Assembly: GCA_037962975.1 (NCBI GenBank)
Contig: CM075675.1
Location: 41,648,501 to 41,712,500, forward strand
Origin: Clitoria ternatea
Lineage: Eukaryota; Streptophyta; Magnoliopsida; Fabales; Fabaceae
Direction of reading: 5' to 3'
DNA: 64,000 nt
Part shown: one piece after another, positions 11,401-22,234 of the stretch
How positions within the stretch are numbered: the stretch's first letter is position 1
How the letters are laid out: each line of letters starts with the position of its first letter
Translations under genes and position numbers: made by a program
Notes under the pieces: model-generated
The model's input: only the letters and a program-made list of their open reading frames with translations
What the model was told of the DNA's origin: nothing
Databases searched by the model: none

Positions 11401-13300
11401 TGGATCCAGCAGGTCTATGGAAAGTTTTCACAGTTCAGCAACAATCTAAGCCTTTATCAGTAAAGTCTATCAGTATTCAAGATGTAGCTGTGATACACAG
11501 TTGAGTTCCTAAAGATAAAAAAAAATTGATTGATTAGTCTTGAAGTGATCAAATACCAAGTAACCAAGCAACTGAAACAAATGGACTCAAGTTTGCATAC
11601 ACCTTTTGATCATCCTATGAACTATTACAAGGAAATAAACAAATAAGAGGCTAACACAAAAAGGTTCTGCAATTACATAGATAATTACATAAAACCAATG
11701 TGGGTATGGGTGTGTGCATATAACACTATTTCATTGTAAGTCACAAGACGAAGCTATTTTTAACCCTCTTCACAAAGATGATTGAGATTAGAAGTTATTT
11801 AAAAGTTAAGCCACATGAACACTTAAAAAAATTATGACTCAAGTAACATGCTTCTATGGTTAGAATTTGCTACCGTCACTCACCATCTCAAGTAACAATC
11901 ATGCCATGACATCAAGATGAATATATTCTTTTCCAAAATTTGTATATATGGCATACTCCTTTCAAGCATAAATTCTAGCCAACTTCTATTTTCTACGGAA
12001 AACAACAATTTAATTATGAATTGATATTTTCACATAGAAGATTAAGCCCTTTAAGCCATAGTGATCACGCAAAGTGAATTTTGTCTCTCCTGAAAAAGCA
12101 ACAAGCGTTTTATATATACACAACAGGATTGAACCCCTACCAATGGTATGAAACTTTGTTGGTTGATATTTTCAAGTTTTTCTCTCTTTTTTTATCATTT
12201 TTCTTGATATTTTTTACTTTCTTTACTTATCAGTTGAGAACAGTTTGACATTATTGTGTTATCACACAACACAACAAACAATTTGACCTAAAAGCCGCAA
12301 AGTTAAAGCGCGAAACTGAAAACAAACGATAAATTGGCAACAGCTGAGTCGTAACTAAAAGTCCTTATAAAGCAAAAGAATCAGAATCACTTGTTGACAT
12401 CAAAGTATCCAAATTGCTGAGTAGGCTAAAACTGAATCAATCGTTCACGTAACGACCCCTCCAAGGAAAAACAAAATCATTGTTGCAATTGCATACAAGT
12501 TTTTTGAAAAAAGGGGCCAAGAATCTAACCTAGTCAAAAAAGATCGAATAACCCTTAGAGCCGAAGGCAGCACGAAAGTTTCACAAGTCAAAAGAGTTAC
12601 CGAACTATCGAACATGGACATATTTATGCAATCTTAATTTAATAGTAATATAGTAATGATATAAACAAAAACACGCAAATTAGTCCTAAAAGGAACTCTG
12701 TTTACTTTTGACATTTTCTTTTATAATAATAATAATAAATGCCAAGTCCCCCACGTTTTAGGCACTAGCTGATTTCCAAAAGTAATAGTGTATAATATAT
12801 ACAATTAGTTCCAATTTTATTCATATTTAGCTTACATTTTTTTTTCTAAAATACCATTGGAAATCAAAGTAAACAAAACATAACATCATAATCATAAACA
12901 ACGTTTAATAAAAGAAACGAAGGAACATGAACAGTATATTTCAGAGTATTGGAGCTAAAATTGCATAATTAGTGAAATTATAATAATAAAAAAAGAGATT
13001 GAAAGGTAAAGTTTAGAATGTGAAATTGATAAGCAGAGGTATGAATAATGTTACCTTTCCAGGGAGAGAAAGCAGAGGAGAATAGAATGCAGAAGAAGTG
13101 AAGAAGGACAGAGAAGCAATGGACGTGTTTGGTGCGAAGTTTGAGCAGAAATTTCCTTTTGCGGCAATTTTCGAAAGAGAGAGTGCACGTGAGAGAGTAG
13201 GTAGTTACCGGTCCGTACTGGCTTATTCTAACAAAACAATGGTTAACAAATCGAGAGAGAGAGAGAAGTGGGAAGGGAATGGAGGGAGTATTTAAGCGCG
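11401..13300 (-). promoter_or_regulatory. TPP 5' UTR, leader intron and promoter
   Basis: A 5' UTR exon appears to end at 13055 with the donor AAAG|GTAACA. The best acceptor upstream of the start codon is CCATAG at 11420-11415, giving a leader intron of about 1640 bp with the ATG 14 bases into the next exon. The leader exon contains CT-rich sequence (CTCTCTCTCTCTCG near 13266-13253), common in plant 5' UTRs. A weak TATA-like TTAAATA sits at 13295-13289. Intron and promoter are inferred from sequence signals only. The rest of the intron is AT-rich with no other gene. Confidence 0.55.
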
Positions 13301-14534
13301 TTGGTCCTTACCTAACGTGTGTTCCATTACACACTACAGAAGCGTGGTCGTTAAATAAACAAACCATTTACTATTATAATATTCACAATTCTCGGAGAAG
13401 CGCGTGACAACTACTCGCCTTTTTGCAGCGGTGCGTGAATACAAGGGCTGCGCGTGGCTACCTCTTTTGGGGTCAATGGTACCCTTTCATGTGACCAAAA
13501 TCCCATGTTTAACAGGCAAGAGGTCAGTTTAATTTAGGTCATGTCATGTGTTAGTATTTTGTAGTACATAGCATAGGAAATAAGTTTTACATTTTATATA
13601 TATATATAATTCCAAAGGAATGTGGATACTCTTGGTTCAAGGAAGATTATAAAATAAAATGAAAGAATAAGTTAATATGTTTAGGGGCATAACAAAATAT
13701 GATAAACTGAATTATGTTACTTATGTTATTTTATTATTTCTTTATAATTTTTATCTTATGAGAAAATTGGGTTAACAACATGTAGGATAAGATAAAGAAC
13801 ATATCTTTATTATAATTATTACTACTATCATTGTTGTTGTCGTCTTCATTTTTATATTATATTATTAAAATTCTTGTTTGATTATTATTTTTTCTTATAC
13901 TTTATCTTAATATCAAACATTATATATAATAAAAGTGTATATAACTCTTATTTTATTCTTATCATAATGTATCCTATTTATTTATCAACCTTTTTTTCTA
14001 TAATTCTTACTAAACAAACATAACTTTCAACTTACATCCATAAAAAAGTTAAATCCAATTTTTACATCTTTAAAAACTTTATATTGAATGGTTTTTTTCC
14101 TTGAAAACTAACCATTAAATTACAATTTTTCATATTGCAGGTTACGCAAAAAGAAATTCATATTAAGTTAAAAAAAATTTGATAGTTGATCCATACACAT
14201 TAAAATTAAATACATTTTTAAAATTTATAAAAAGAATTGTTTATTTAGCCATAGTTATTTGATTTTGATGAAGTTTAATACAATCAAAATCATATAAAAT
14301 CATTATTCAACAATTTAATCAAAATTAGATTCAGCATAAAATTATTGATGTTATAAAATTTGAGGACAGCTCATACCAATTTAACCTTAATTTTTTACCT
14401 TACGTGTGCGAGCATATATATATATATAATGTATCATATGAGAAATTTTCTTTTTTATTCAAGTTTTTAAAAATTTCTCTTTCCCCTCTTCTTTTCCTAT
14501 TCTAATTCAAAATTAAGGCATGAGAAAGAGATAG
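13301..14534. other. AT-rich upstream flank with MITE-like repeat copy 2
   Basis: 13675-13850 is related to the repeat at 4847-5070 and extends to about 14035, where the reverse complement reads TATGTTTGTTTAGTAAGAA, similar to the other copy's CTGTTTGGTGGATATGAT edge. The rest is AT-rich with TATATA runs at 13595-13609 and 14415-14430. No gene is supported. Confidence 0.4.
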
Positions 14535-16905
14535 TATAACATCCTTAATTTTTAAAATATTTTTTTTAAATAAAACAAAAAAAATTTCGTAAATAATTTA
14601 AAATTTCTAAAACAGGAGTCGGATTCCACAATCCAGTGCCGGTTATACCTCAGTCCGTCTGACTCATTTTAGAATACAAATAAATACCAATAAACTTTTC
14701 ACAAATAATTCCAAGAGCAAAACAAAATCTGAATTAAATAATATCATTGTCACTTTACAAAAGCCGACCGGCCATTTAATATATAAAAATGTACAATCGG
14801 TAATCACAAGAGCCGGCCAAGGCTTCTACCCAAATAACTATGCACACTATGTATAGTGCATGCTAATACATAATGCTCCAGTCGGTTGAGTGACTTCAAA
14901 CGCCATCACTGTGTCCTCTATCCACTGTAAAAATGATAAGTAGGGGGTGAGCATAAACATATCAAATAATAATTATTGAATCGGATTAAAAGTCCAATCC
15001 ATAACTATGCAAATAACACATACCGAGCCACATAACACATCATGAACAAAATATTATTTTCAATAACATATACCTCAATGCATACACATGCATTCAAATG
15101 GATAAATCCATTATTGAGTCTTTTAATTGTGTTGCAACACTGGCTCCCCGAGCCATAATTCAGCTCCCAGCTGATCCGGCCGTTTTACAGGTACCAAACC
15201 GCTCTACGCCCATAATGTAACACCGAGTACCACTCCCAGAGTGATAGCGGTAACTCTACTCAGTGCTACGGGCTAAAACCCCGAGCCCCGCTCAAGAGGT
15301 TGCCTTGAGTCCCACCCAAGGTCTTTTGTGGAAACCACATCATATTTCATATTCAACCATTACACATGCATCTCATGCATATACGTAAATATAATGAAAA
15401 ATTCATGAATCATCATCCATATCATCATCATCAATCCCATATCAATATCAATAATATGAATGGAATATATGAGAACATAAAGCGTCATATAATCGGAGTC
15501 TCAAAAACAATTATGCACATAACATATATACATCATAATAATATCACCCCACATCTATTCTTAAACTATCTATTTGAAATGTACGCTCCCCCTACCTGGA
15601 AATAAGAGTTCCTGCAGCTCTTAAAGCTATATCCGAATCACACTTTATAGATTCTGACTGGGGTTTCAGCCTTGTACCAGTCCAAAACTTTCTTTGTGAA
15701 GAGAAGAAATAAAGATTGATTTCTTCTTCGTTAATGGCTTTTCAGCAAGGTTTGGAAGAGAAGGATTATAAGTGATATTTTTACTTTCAAAAGTTTCTAA
15801 ACTCATTCAACAGTAGAAATTGGTATTTATATCATTCATGCAAAGAGACGTGAATGATAAGAAATATCTGCGGTACATTTCTTCAGGTGATGAATAAGAA
15901 ATAAGCATTTAATGAAAAGGGACAGCACATCAGAGAGGGTCCCATTTTTGAAGAAATATCAGAAATAGACTTTGCTGGAAGGTAGAAGAACAGAGTGACG
16001 TGGAAAGCTTTAATAATTAAAATAATTATTAATTCCGACTCGATTTTCGTCTTAGGCACATCCTTCCGAGAAAGCCTCTGTCCGAGTCAATTCTTTTACT
16101 TACGTCACTCGGAAGTCTTCCATCTAAAAATCACTCGGAGTCTGAAGTCAATTCTCTCTCTCGGAAGTCTTTCCACTCGAAGGAATCACTCGGGATCAAG
16201 GACAATCCCAAATACAAACCTGAGCACAAGCTTTCAGACCTCTGAATATCGACCTGAGCACGAATTAATGAAGTTCACCACTCGGTGACTTACCACTCGG
16301 ATGTTTACTTTCCTTGGAAATTGTTCACTCGGAACATACTCAATCAGAGTTGAAGTCTTTCTTCATCCAGAACACTCTTCCTGGAAAGACTCACTCGGAA
16401 TGTCCCGATCGGTGTCGTACCACTCGGAACTAGAAATGTTTCACTTGGCACCTTTCCACTTAGAAACGTCTCACTCGGAAATGTCGTGCTCGGAGACATT
16501 TCACTCGGAAGAATCTCACAACTCGGAGATACTTCACTCGATCAATTCTCAAAATATTCCAAACCTAAAGTACTTTATTCAATTTCAAATTTTTTCCCAC
16601 TCAGGAGTACTTCTCTCAGAAACGTTTCATTCGGAAACATTTCACTCAGATTTTCCTTATTCAAAAGTGTCTCATTCGGACACCGTTTACTTAACTTAGA
16701 AATAATTTGCTTAACGATGTTTCACTCGGAAACATCTTAACTTCTTTTGGAAATGGCTTCCTCGGTCTTACTTCACCTGGTATCGCACCATTTTCACTCG
16801 GAATATCATATTTCAAACGGTATTCACTCGGAATTTCATTCAGAATTTCTTCATTAATCCTTAATGAATGAATTTTCGAAAAATTACAAATTTTAGGATG
16901 TTACA
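14535..16905. mobile_element. Probable solo LTR (2.4 kb) of a Ty3/gypsy element
   Basis: A perfect 5-bp direct repeat GATAG flanks it at 14530-14534 and 16906-16910. It starts TATAACATCC and ends GGATGTTACA. The two ends are the short inverted repeats expected of an LTR (TG...CA, with the first TG decayed to TA). It holds no convincing protein. The interior has a GC-richer block at 15120-15340 and a tandem-motif block at 16040-16830. Long LTRs of this start type occur in chromovirus-like gypsy elements, but that assignment is an inference. A terminal-inverted-repeat transposon with a 5-bp duplication is the alternative. Confidence 0.6.
16040..16830 (+). repeat. Irregular short tandem motif TCACTCGGAA
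   Basis: The motif TTTCACTCGGAA, with variants such as CCACTCGGAA and TCATTCGGAA, recurs more than 20 times at irregular spacing of roughly 15-40 bases. It makes meaningless open frames with HSE-type repeats (for example at 16301-16699). It lies inside the probable solo LTR. Confidence 0.7.
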
Positions 16906-16910
16906 GATAG

Positions 16911-17269
16911 TTTATTCAAATCCATAACATTCTTTGAGTATGCTTGGAAACTGAGTTTTAGAATAAGTTAAAATAATGGGAGGACCAAAGTTTTCCAAAT
17001 ATTACAGAGTTTCTTTAATTCAAAAATAAAAAAATATATTTTATTTCTTTTCATCTCTCCATAATTTCACGTTCAATCAAATCCATCCTTATAATATACT
17101 TACCATATGTCTTTGTGGAAGGAAAATGAATAAAAACTAAAGCATATTTATAAGATATTAAACATTTATCATTTGATTTTAATTAAGAATATTGGTCAAT
17201 AATAAACACTCTAATTATGAGGTGTTTGATATGTGGTGTAAAGTTGGATATATTTATAAATTAGTATTA
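16911..17269. other. AT-rich spacer between two insertions
   Basis: Nothing recognisable was found between the GATAG duplication of the solo LTR and the ATTAT duplication of the next element. Confidence 0.5.
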
Positions 17270-17274
17270 ATTAT

Positions 17275-18239
17275 TGAACCGTCCTTTACAGGGGGTGTAA
17301 AGTTAAGATTCTGAAAGAGCTCAAAATGTATATATGTAATGTCAATCTGATACAAGGCTGTGATACACAGATACAAATACGGGGTATCCTTGCATATTGG
17401 GCAGAGTCTGGACCACACTGGGGCGGAGTGTAACTCACTCTACGGCGATGTAGTAGTCCGCCTGGAATTGCCTTCTATGCCTTGACACAGAGTGCAGTAT
17501 ACGCTGGGGCGGTGTCACAGTCCGCCTGCAGAAGTCTTTTCAGCCTTGACCCAATTTGGGGTGGTACCTGCAATTATTCTCCGATGCTCAAGTCAGTATT
17601 TCAGAATACTCATAGACTTAGAAAGACGATCAGAGAGAATTATGCAAGTAAGAGAGTGTAAGGTTCAGAATTGGGGGAGAGCCCCTGTATACCTTTTTGC
17701 TGAGGTTTATATACCTGTCACTGGTGCTCCATTATTGGTAGGGCCCGTTCCTTGTTTTCTAGCATAAAGCAAGAAAGACAGTGGGTCCCTGTGTCGTTCA
17801 CGAGCACCGTTATTGTAGTACGTATTTCCACTTACTTGGGAAGCGTGAATGCTTTATTATTTTATTGTTATTACCCTTTATGCGTGACAGCGTGATTCCC
17901 ATTATTAACCTCTCAAGACAGAGTCAATCTCATGCCGGGGTTGTGAGTATGGGTTCGCTACGCAGTATGGGAAATTCAACATTCCGCCAATATTGAGCCT
18001 ATGGCTTGGCGGAGTAATATGCATTCTGGCGGCGTTACATGCCTTGGCGGAGTTATGACCCTTGGCAGGGTAACATGCCTAGGCGGAGTGTCATGCCTTG
18101 GCGGAGTGACATGCCTAGGCGGAGTTACTTGCCTTGGTCGTATATACTCCGTATTTGAAGCGTACTTACCTCGTTCGAAATGCTGACCTGGCAAAGCATT
18201 AAAGCCATGCTCTTGGGGGCCGGTGTTAGGACCGGATCA
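17275..18239 (-). repeat. 3' LTR of the 5.9-kb element
   Basis: On the minus strand it starts TGATCCGGTCCTAACACCGG at 18239 and ends GGACGGTTCA at 17275. A TATATAAA box lies at 17713-17706 on the minus strand. It ends in TG...CA and matches the right-hand copy with eight differences. Confidence 0.9.
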
Positions 18240-18255
18240 TATGCCCCCTAGCTTG
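18240..18255 (-). promoter_or_regulatory. Polypurine tract of the 5.9-kb element
   Basis: CAAGCTAGGGGGCATA on the minus strand abuts the 3' LTR. It differs by one base from the tract at 54813-54828 of the larger element. Confidence 0.75.
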
Positions 18256-18410
18256 TTATAGTGACTGGCGGAGTCACTGTAATGAGCTATAACATTTAAG
18301 TTTAGCTTTTATAGGCATGGGTTTAGGCGGCGTTTGCTAGTTCAGGATTTACGGACAAGTGTTTTCATGCATTTGTTGCTTGTCATTACTTGTCACGCCT
18401 GTCATTAATG

Positions 18411-19318
18411 GATTCCGTAAGGAGGCGGAATAGCCTCTTAGGAATTTCAATGAAATTGGATTCCGTAAGAAGGCGGGGTAGCCTCTTAGGAATTTTAATG
18501 AAACAGATTCCGTAAGGAGGCGGAATAGCCTTTTAGGAATTTTAATGAGATTGGATTCCGTAAGAAGGCGGAGTAGCTTCTTAGGAATTTCAAAGAAATT
18601 GGATTCCGTAAGAAGGCGGAGTAGCCTCTTAGGAATTTCCATGAGGTTGAATTCCGTAAGGAGGCGGAATAGCCTCTTAGGAATTTCAATGAGATTGGAT
18701 TCCGTAAGAAGGCGGAGTAGCCTCTTAGGAATTTTAATGAGTTTAGATTCCGTAAGAAGGCGGAGTAGCCTCTTAGGAATTTTGATAAAACAGATTCCGT
18801 AAGGAGGCGGAATAGCCTCTTAGGAATTTTAATGAGATTGGATTCCGTAAGAAGGCGGAGTAGCTTCTTAGGAATTTCAAAGAAATTGGATTCCGTAAGA
18901 AGGCGGAGTAGCCTCTTAGGAATTTCCATGAGGTTGAATTCCGTAAGGAGGCGGAATAGCCTCTTAGGAATTTCAATGAGATTGGATTCCGTAAGAAGGC
19001 GGAGTAGCCTCTTAGGAATTTTAATGAGTTTAGATTCCGTAAGAAGGCGGAGTAGCCTCTTAGGAATTTTGATGAAACAGATTCCGTAAGGAGGCGGAAT
19101 AGCCTCTTAGGAATTTTAATGAGATAGATTCCGTAAGGAGGCGGAATAGCCTCTTAGGAATTTCCAAGGAGTTGGATTCCGTAAGAAGGCGGAGTAGCCT
19201 CTTAGGAATTTTAATGAAATGAAACTGGATTCTGTAAGAAGGCGGAGTAGCCTCTTAGGAATTTCAGTAAGATTGGATTCCGTAAGGAGGCGGAGTAGCC
19301 TCTTAGGAATCTCAATGA
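18411..19318. repeat. 48-bp tandem repeat array, 19 units, with higher-order duplication
   Basis: The unit core is GATTCCGTAAGAAGGCGGAG followed by TAGCCTCTTAGGAATTT and a variable 11-base tail. Nineteen units were counted by eye. Units 3-8 (18503-18789) are repeated as units 9-14 (18790-19076), a 287-bp higher-order repeat with few differences. Because 48 is 16 codons, long open frames appear on both strands (RRRSSLLGI type on plus, PKRLLRLLTES type on minus). They are a by-product of the period and are broken by 46-47 bp units. Confidence 0.95.
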
Positions 19319-19390
19319 AGTACAATTTTACAAGTGTTGAACTTACTTGAACTTGTTGATTATATACTCCGTAAAACATTGGAAGTTAGG

Positions 19391-19690
19391 CGGTATGGTA
19401 CAGCATATAGCTGTGACACCAATTCATCCTTTGAGGCGGTATGGTGCAGCATATAGCTGTGACACCAGTTGTTCCTGCAAGAAACCTACAGGACCTTGAG
19501 GATAAATTGGTGCAACATATAGCTGTGACACCAGTTCTTTCCACAGGCGTCCTGTAGGACCTTAGGGTCGGTATGGTGCAGCATATAGCTGAGACACCAA
19601 TCCTTTCCCCCCAAGGAGTTTTTTGGACCTTAGGGTCGGTATGGTGCAGCATATAGCTGAGACACCAATCCTTTCCCCCCAAGGAGTTTT
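19391..19690. repeat. Second tandem repeat block (about 45-72 bp units)
   Basis: Five units share GGTATGGTGCAGCATATAGC followed by TGTGACACCA or TGAGACACCA. The last two (from about 19566 and 19635) are almost identical over about 70 bp. They are non-coding despite open frames on the minus strand. Confidence 0.9.
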
Positions 19691-19859
19691 TATTGACTCC
19701 GTTTGCGAAGCGTTGTTGCATGTTGGTTGATCTTTATGGAATAAAGAGTTATGCATCTGTGCTTCAGTTTTGGAGCCGTTGTCTTATCTGCATGGGAACA
19801 AGTTCTGCCATGGATAATCAATTCAAAGTTAGAGTGAAGATTGAATACAGGAAGGCATT

Positions 19860-20560
19860 TAATAATCCGTTCAGCGTGATCAATATTGAGGTCGGATTGG
19901 GGAAGTGTATCTCAATCGTAAGAGTACGGATTGAGTCTTCAAAGACTTCCATCATAAGGATGATGATGGGAATTGTCCGCGCCAGGAGTTACCTCGTCAA
20001 CTCACAGAATATGTGATTGAGAGCATCCGTCCTGGGGAAGTGTATCTCAATCGTAAGAGTACGGATTGAGTCTTCAAAGACTTCCATCATAAGGATGATG
20101 ATGGGAATTGTTCGTACCAGGAGTTTTATCGTCGAATCACTTCATAGGTGATTGAGATCATCCGTCTTGGGGATGTGTACGACACCAGGAACTACATCGT
20201 CAGGTCACATATTAGGTGATTGAGATCATCCGTCCTTGGGGTGTGTATGGCGCCAGGAGTTACATCGTCAGATCACAGAATGGGTGATTGAGATCATCCG
20301 TCCTGGGCAAGTACACAACGTCAGGAGTTACATCGTCATATCACATAACGGGTGACTGAGGTTATCTGTTCTAGAAAAGTACACAACGCCAAGAGTTACA
20401 TCATCAGATCACAGATTAAGTGATTGAGATAATCCGTCCTGGTCCATCATAAGGATGATGATGGGAATTGTCCGCGCCAGGAGTTACCTCGTCAACTCAT
20501 AGAATATGTGATTGAGAGCATCCGTCCTGGGGAAATTAGTCTCAATCGTTCTTCTTCAAC
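19860..20560 (-). repeat. Palindrome-bearing tandem repeats of the 5.9-kb element
   Basis: Units of about 70-80 bp each contain, on the plus strand, CCAGGAGTTACATCGTC, then TCAC-N7-GTGA, then GAGATCATCCGTCCTGG. They are the reverse complement of the arrays at 45735-45870 and 50355-51110 in the larger element, so relative to element sense the orientation is the same. A longer duplication inside the block (about 19893-19975 against 20034-20116) carries GTATCTCAATCGTAAGAG. Confidence 0.9.
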
Positions 20561-20589
20561 CGGTGTTGGATTTCACTCATTCACCAGCC

Positions 20590-21180
20590 TTCAAATAGGG
20601 TTCGGTGCAATCCTACTACCCATTTCCTGAGGTTCGGTTTAATCCTACAACTCAGGTCTTCACCGACGTTTGGCCAAACCTACTAGTCGTACTCGGAGTT
20701 CGGTTCAATCCTACAATCCGAGCCTTCACCGGTGTTCAGCCAAACTTACTAACCGTACCCAAAGTTTGGTTTAATCCTACAATCTGGGCCTTCGAATGGG
20801 GTTCGGTGCAATCCTACAACCCATTTCCTGAGGTTCGGTTTAATCCTACAACTCAGGTCTTCACACGGTGTTCGGTTCGATCCTACTAACCGTACTTGGA
20901 GTTCGGTGCAATCCTACAATCCAAGCCTTCAACACGGGGTTCGGATCAGGGCTAATCCTGAACCTACTGCGCCCGTTACTCGGGGTTCAGCGCGGTTTTC
21001 TGTATGAGCCGGCCTACTGCGCCCAAGCCTTCGCATGGGGTTCGGTTTGTGGCCTTGAAAAAGGACCAGCCCTACAACCCATGTAGTCTTCGAATGAGGT
21101 TCGGTTTGTGGCCTTGAAAAAGAACCAGCCCTACAACCCATGTAGTCTTCGAATGGGGTGATTCACCCAGTTGTACCTTC
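20590..21180 (-). repeat. GGTTCGGTTTAATCCTAC tandem repeats
   Basis: Units of about 60 bp carry GGTTCGGTTTAATCCTACAA followed by variable linkers. They end in two nearly identical copies around GGTTTGTGGCCTTGAAAA (about 21041-21100 and 21101-21160). The reverse complement of the same family lies at 45885-46450 in the 16.3-kb element, showing common descent of the internal regions. Confidence 0.9.
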
Positions 21181-21359
21181 GAAGAGGTTCATCGCTAACA
21201 ACGGATACATTGTTAGGATCATCCGTCCTGAAAGTATCTTGTCACAACAGTGTTGTGCATCGAATAAAATCATAAAGACAATGGGTGAATCATTTAGAGT
21301 ATTTCATTAATTATGAATTACAAAAGAGAGAAAGAGAGATGAGTCGGGGTTATGACTCA
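21181..21359. other. Spacer between gag remnant and repeat blocks
   Basis: Non-coding. It contains one more GATCATCCGTCCTG half-unit at about 21218-21232. Nothing else was recognised. Confidence 0.4.
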
Positions 21360-22167
21360 TTAGACCTTCTTGGTAAAACCCGATCTGGATTTGCTCTTAT
21401 CACTCCGTTGTAACGTTGGGGATTTCTCTCTTGCCGCTGTTGCTTCCAAGCGTATTTCAATGCTCACATACTTGGATGCTTTCCTCTTGAATTCTTCGAA
21501 ATTCACTGGAGGATTCTTTGCCAATGACATGGCAAAAGCAGAGCTTGGTTGCAAAGCTTCTATTGCTATGTGCAATTGAAGTGCTTCTGCCAAGTTTGGA
21601 ACAGCAGCTGCTTCCTTGTGAAACCTCTTCAAGAAGTCCTTGAGAGTTTCATGCTCCCCCTGCCTAATCTGAGCCAAGGTATGAGATGTTCTGGGAATAT
21701 CACTGGAGATGACAAAGTGGTCCATAAACGCTGTTGCCATTTTTTCCCATGAGTTAATGGAACCTGATGGTACCTTCCTGAACCATCTAAGGGCATCATC
21801 AACAAGAGTCCGAGGGAACATCCTGCACATGACATCTTCATCTGCCCCCAGGTACATGGCTTCCCTTCAAATGTGGGGTATTTGAATACTGGGGGGTAGA
21901 GGATTTTTCTCCCTCGGTTGTGTGATGTGTCCCCTTGATCAGAGACATGGCTCTCTCCTCCACGCTCTTTCTTTCGCGTTTCAATTCCATCAGTTCCTCC
22001 CTCAGCTTTCTTATCATCTCATCATTTAGATTTGGTGCTGAAACCTGCACCATTCTTCTTGAACTTTCCACAGGCGACTCGAGAGCTAAGTGCCTGTTCA
22101 CTGGTTGTTCCTGGGCAGTGATGTCTTCCACGTGCCCATCTGGTTGGTTTCTCCCATTGCCTTCCAT
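21360..22167 (-). pseudogene. Truncated, frameshifted gag of the 5.9-kb element
   Basis: Two minus-strand frames, 22167-21838 (from the native ATG, starting MEGNGRNQ) and 21857-21360, together make a partial gag. The second frame matches the gag core of the 16.3-kb element very closely from MYLGADEDVMCRMFPRTL onward, including FLKRF and EALQP segments. Against that element a block of roughly 200 bp between the coiled N-terminal part and MYLGADED is missing. The junction (about 21862-21855) also shifts the frame, so a full gag is not made. The frame stops at 21360, before any zinc knuckle or protease. Structural gag must come from another copy. Confidence 0.88.
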
Positions 22168-22215
22168 AATAAGAGACCAGACTTCTTAAACGAGAAGTGG
22201 GAATAACTTTAACGA

Positions 22216-22234
22216 GTCCCACCGGGCGTGCCAA
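22216..22234 (-). promoter_or_regulatory. Primer-binding site of the 5.9-kb element
   Basis: TTGGCACGCCCGGTGGGAC on the minus strand directly follows the 5' LTR. It differs by one base from the site at 40026-40044. The tRNA primer was not identified. Confidence 0.75.

Noticed and set aside
16301..16740. 132-aa and 84-aa frames with HSE-type repeats
   Set aside because: They are a product of the TCACTCGGAA microrepeat inside the probable solo LTR.
17492..17996. Frames repeated at 17492-17996 and 22452-22956
   Set aside because: They lie in the two LTR copies, on the strand opposite to the element, and have no recognisable domain.
18411..19318. CRISPR-like array
   Set aside because: The units are contiguous tandem repeats without unique spacers, in a plant genome inside an LTR retrotransposon.
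18349..19379. Open frames on both strands encoding 16-residue repeats
   Set aside because: They follow automatically from a 48-bp period. Units of 46-47 bp break the frame and neither strand has a supported start or domain.
20605..21086. Plus-strand frames in the GGTTCGGTTTAATCC block
   Set aside because: They are repeat-derived, and the same family is non-coding in the larger element in the opposite orientation.
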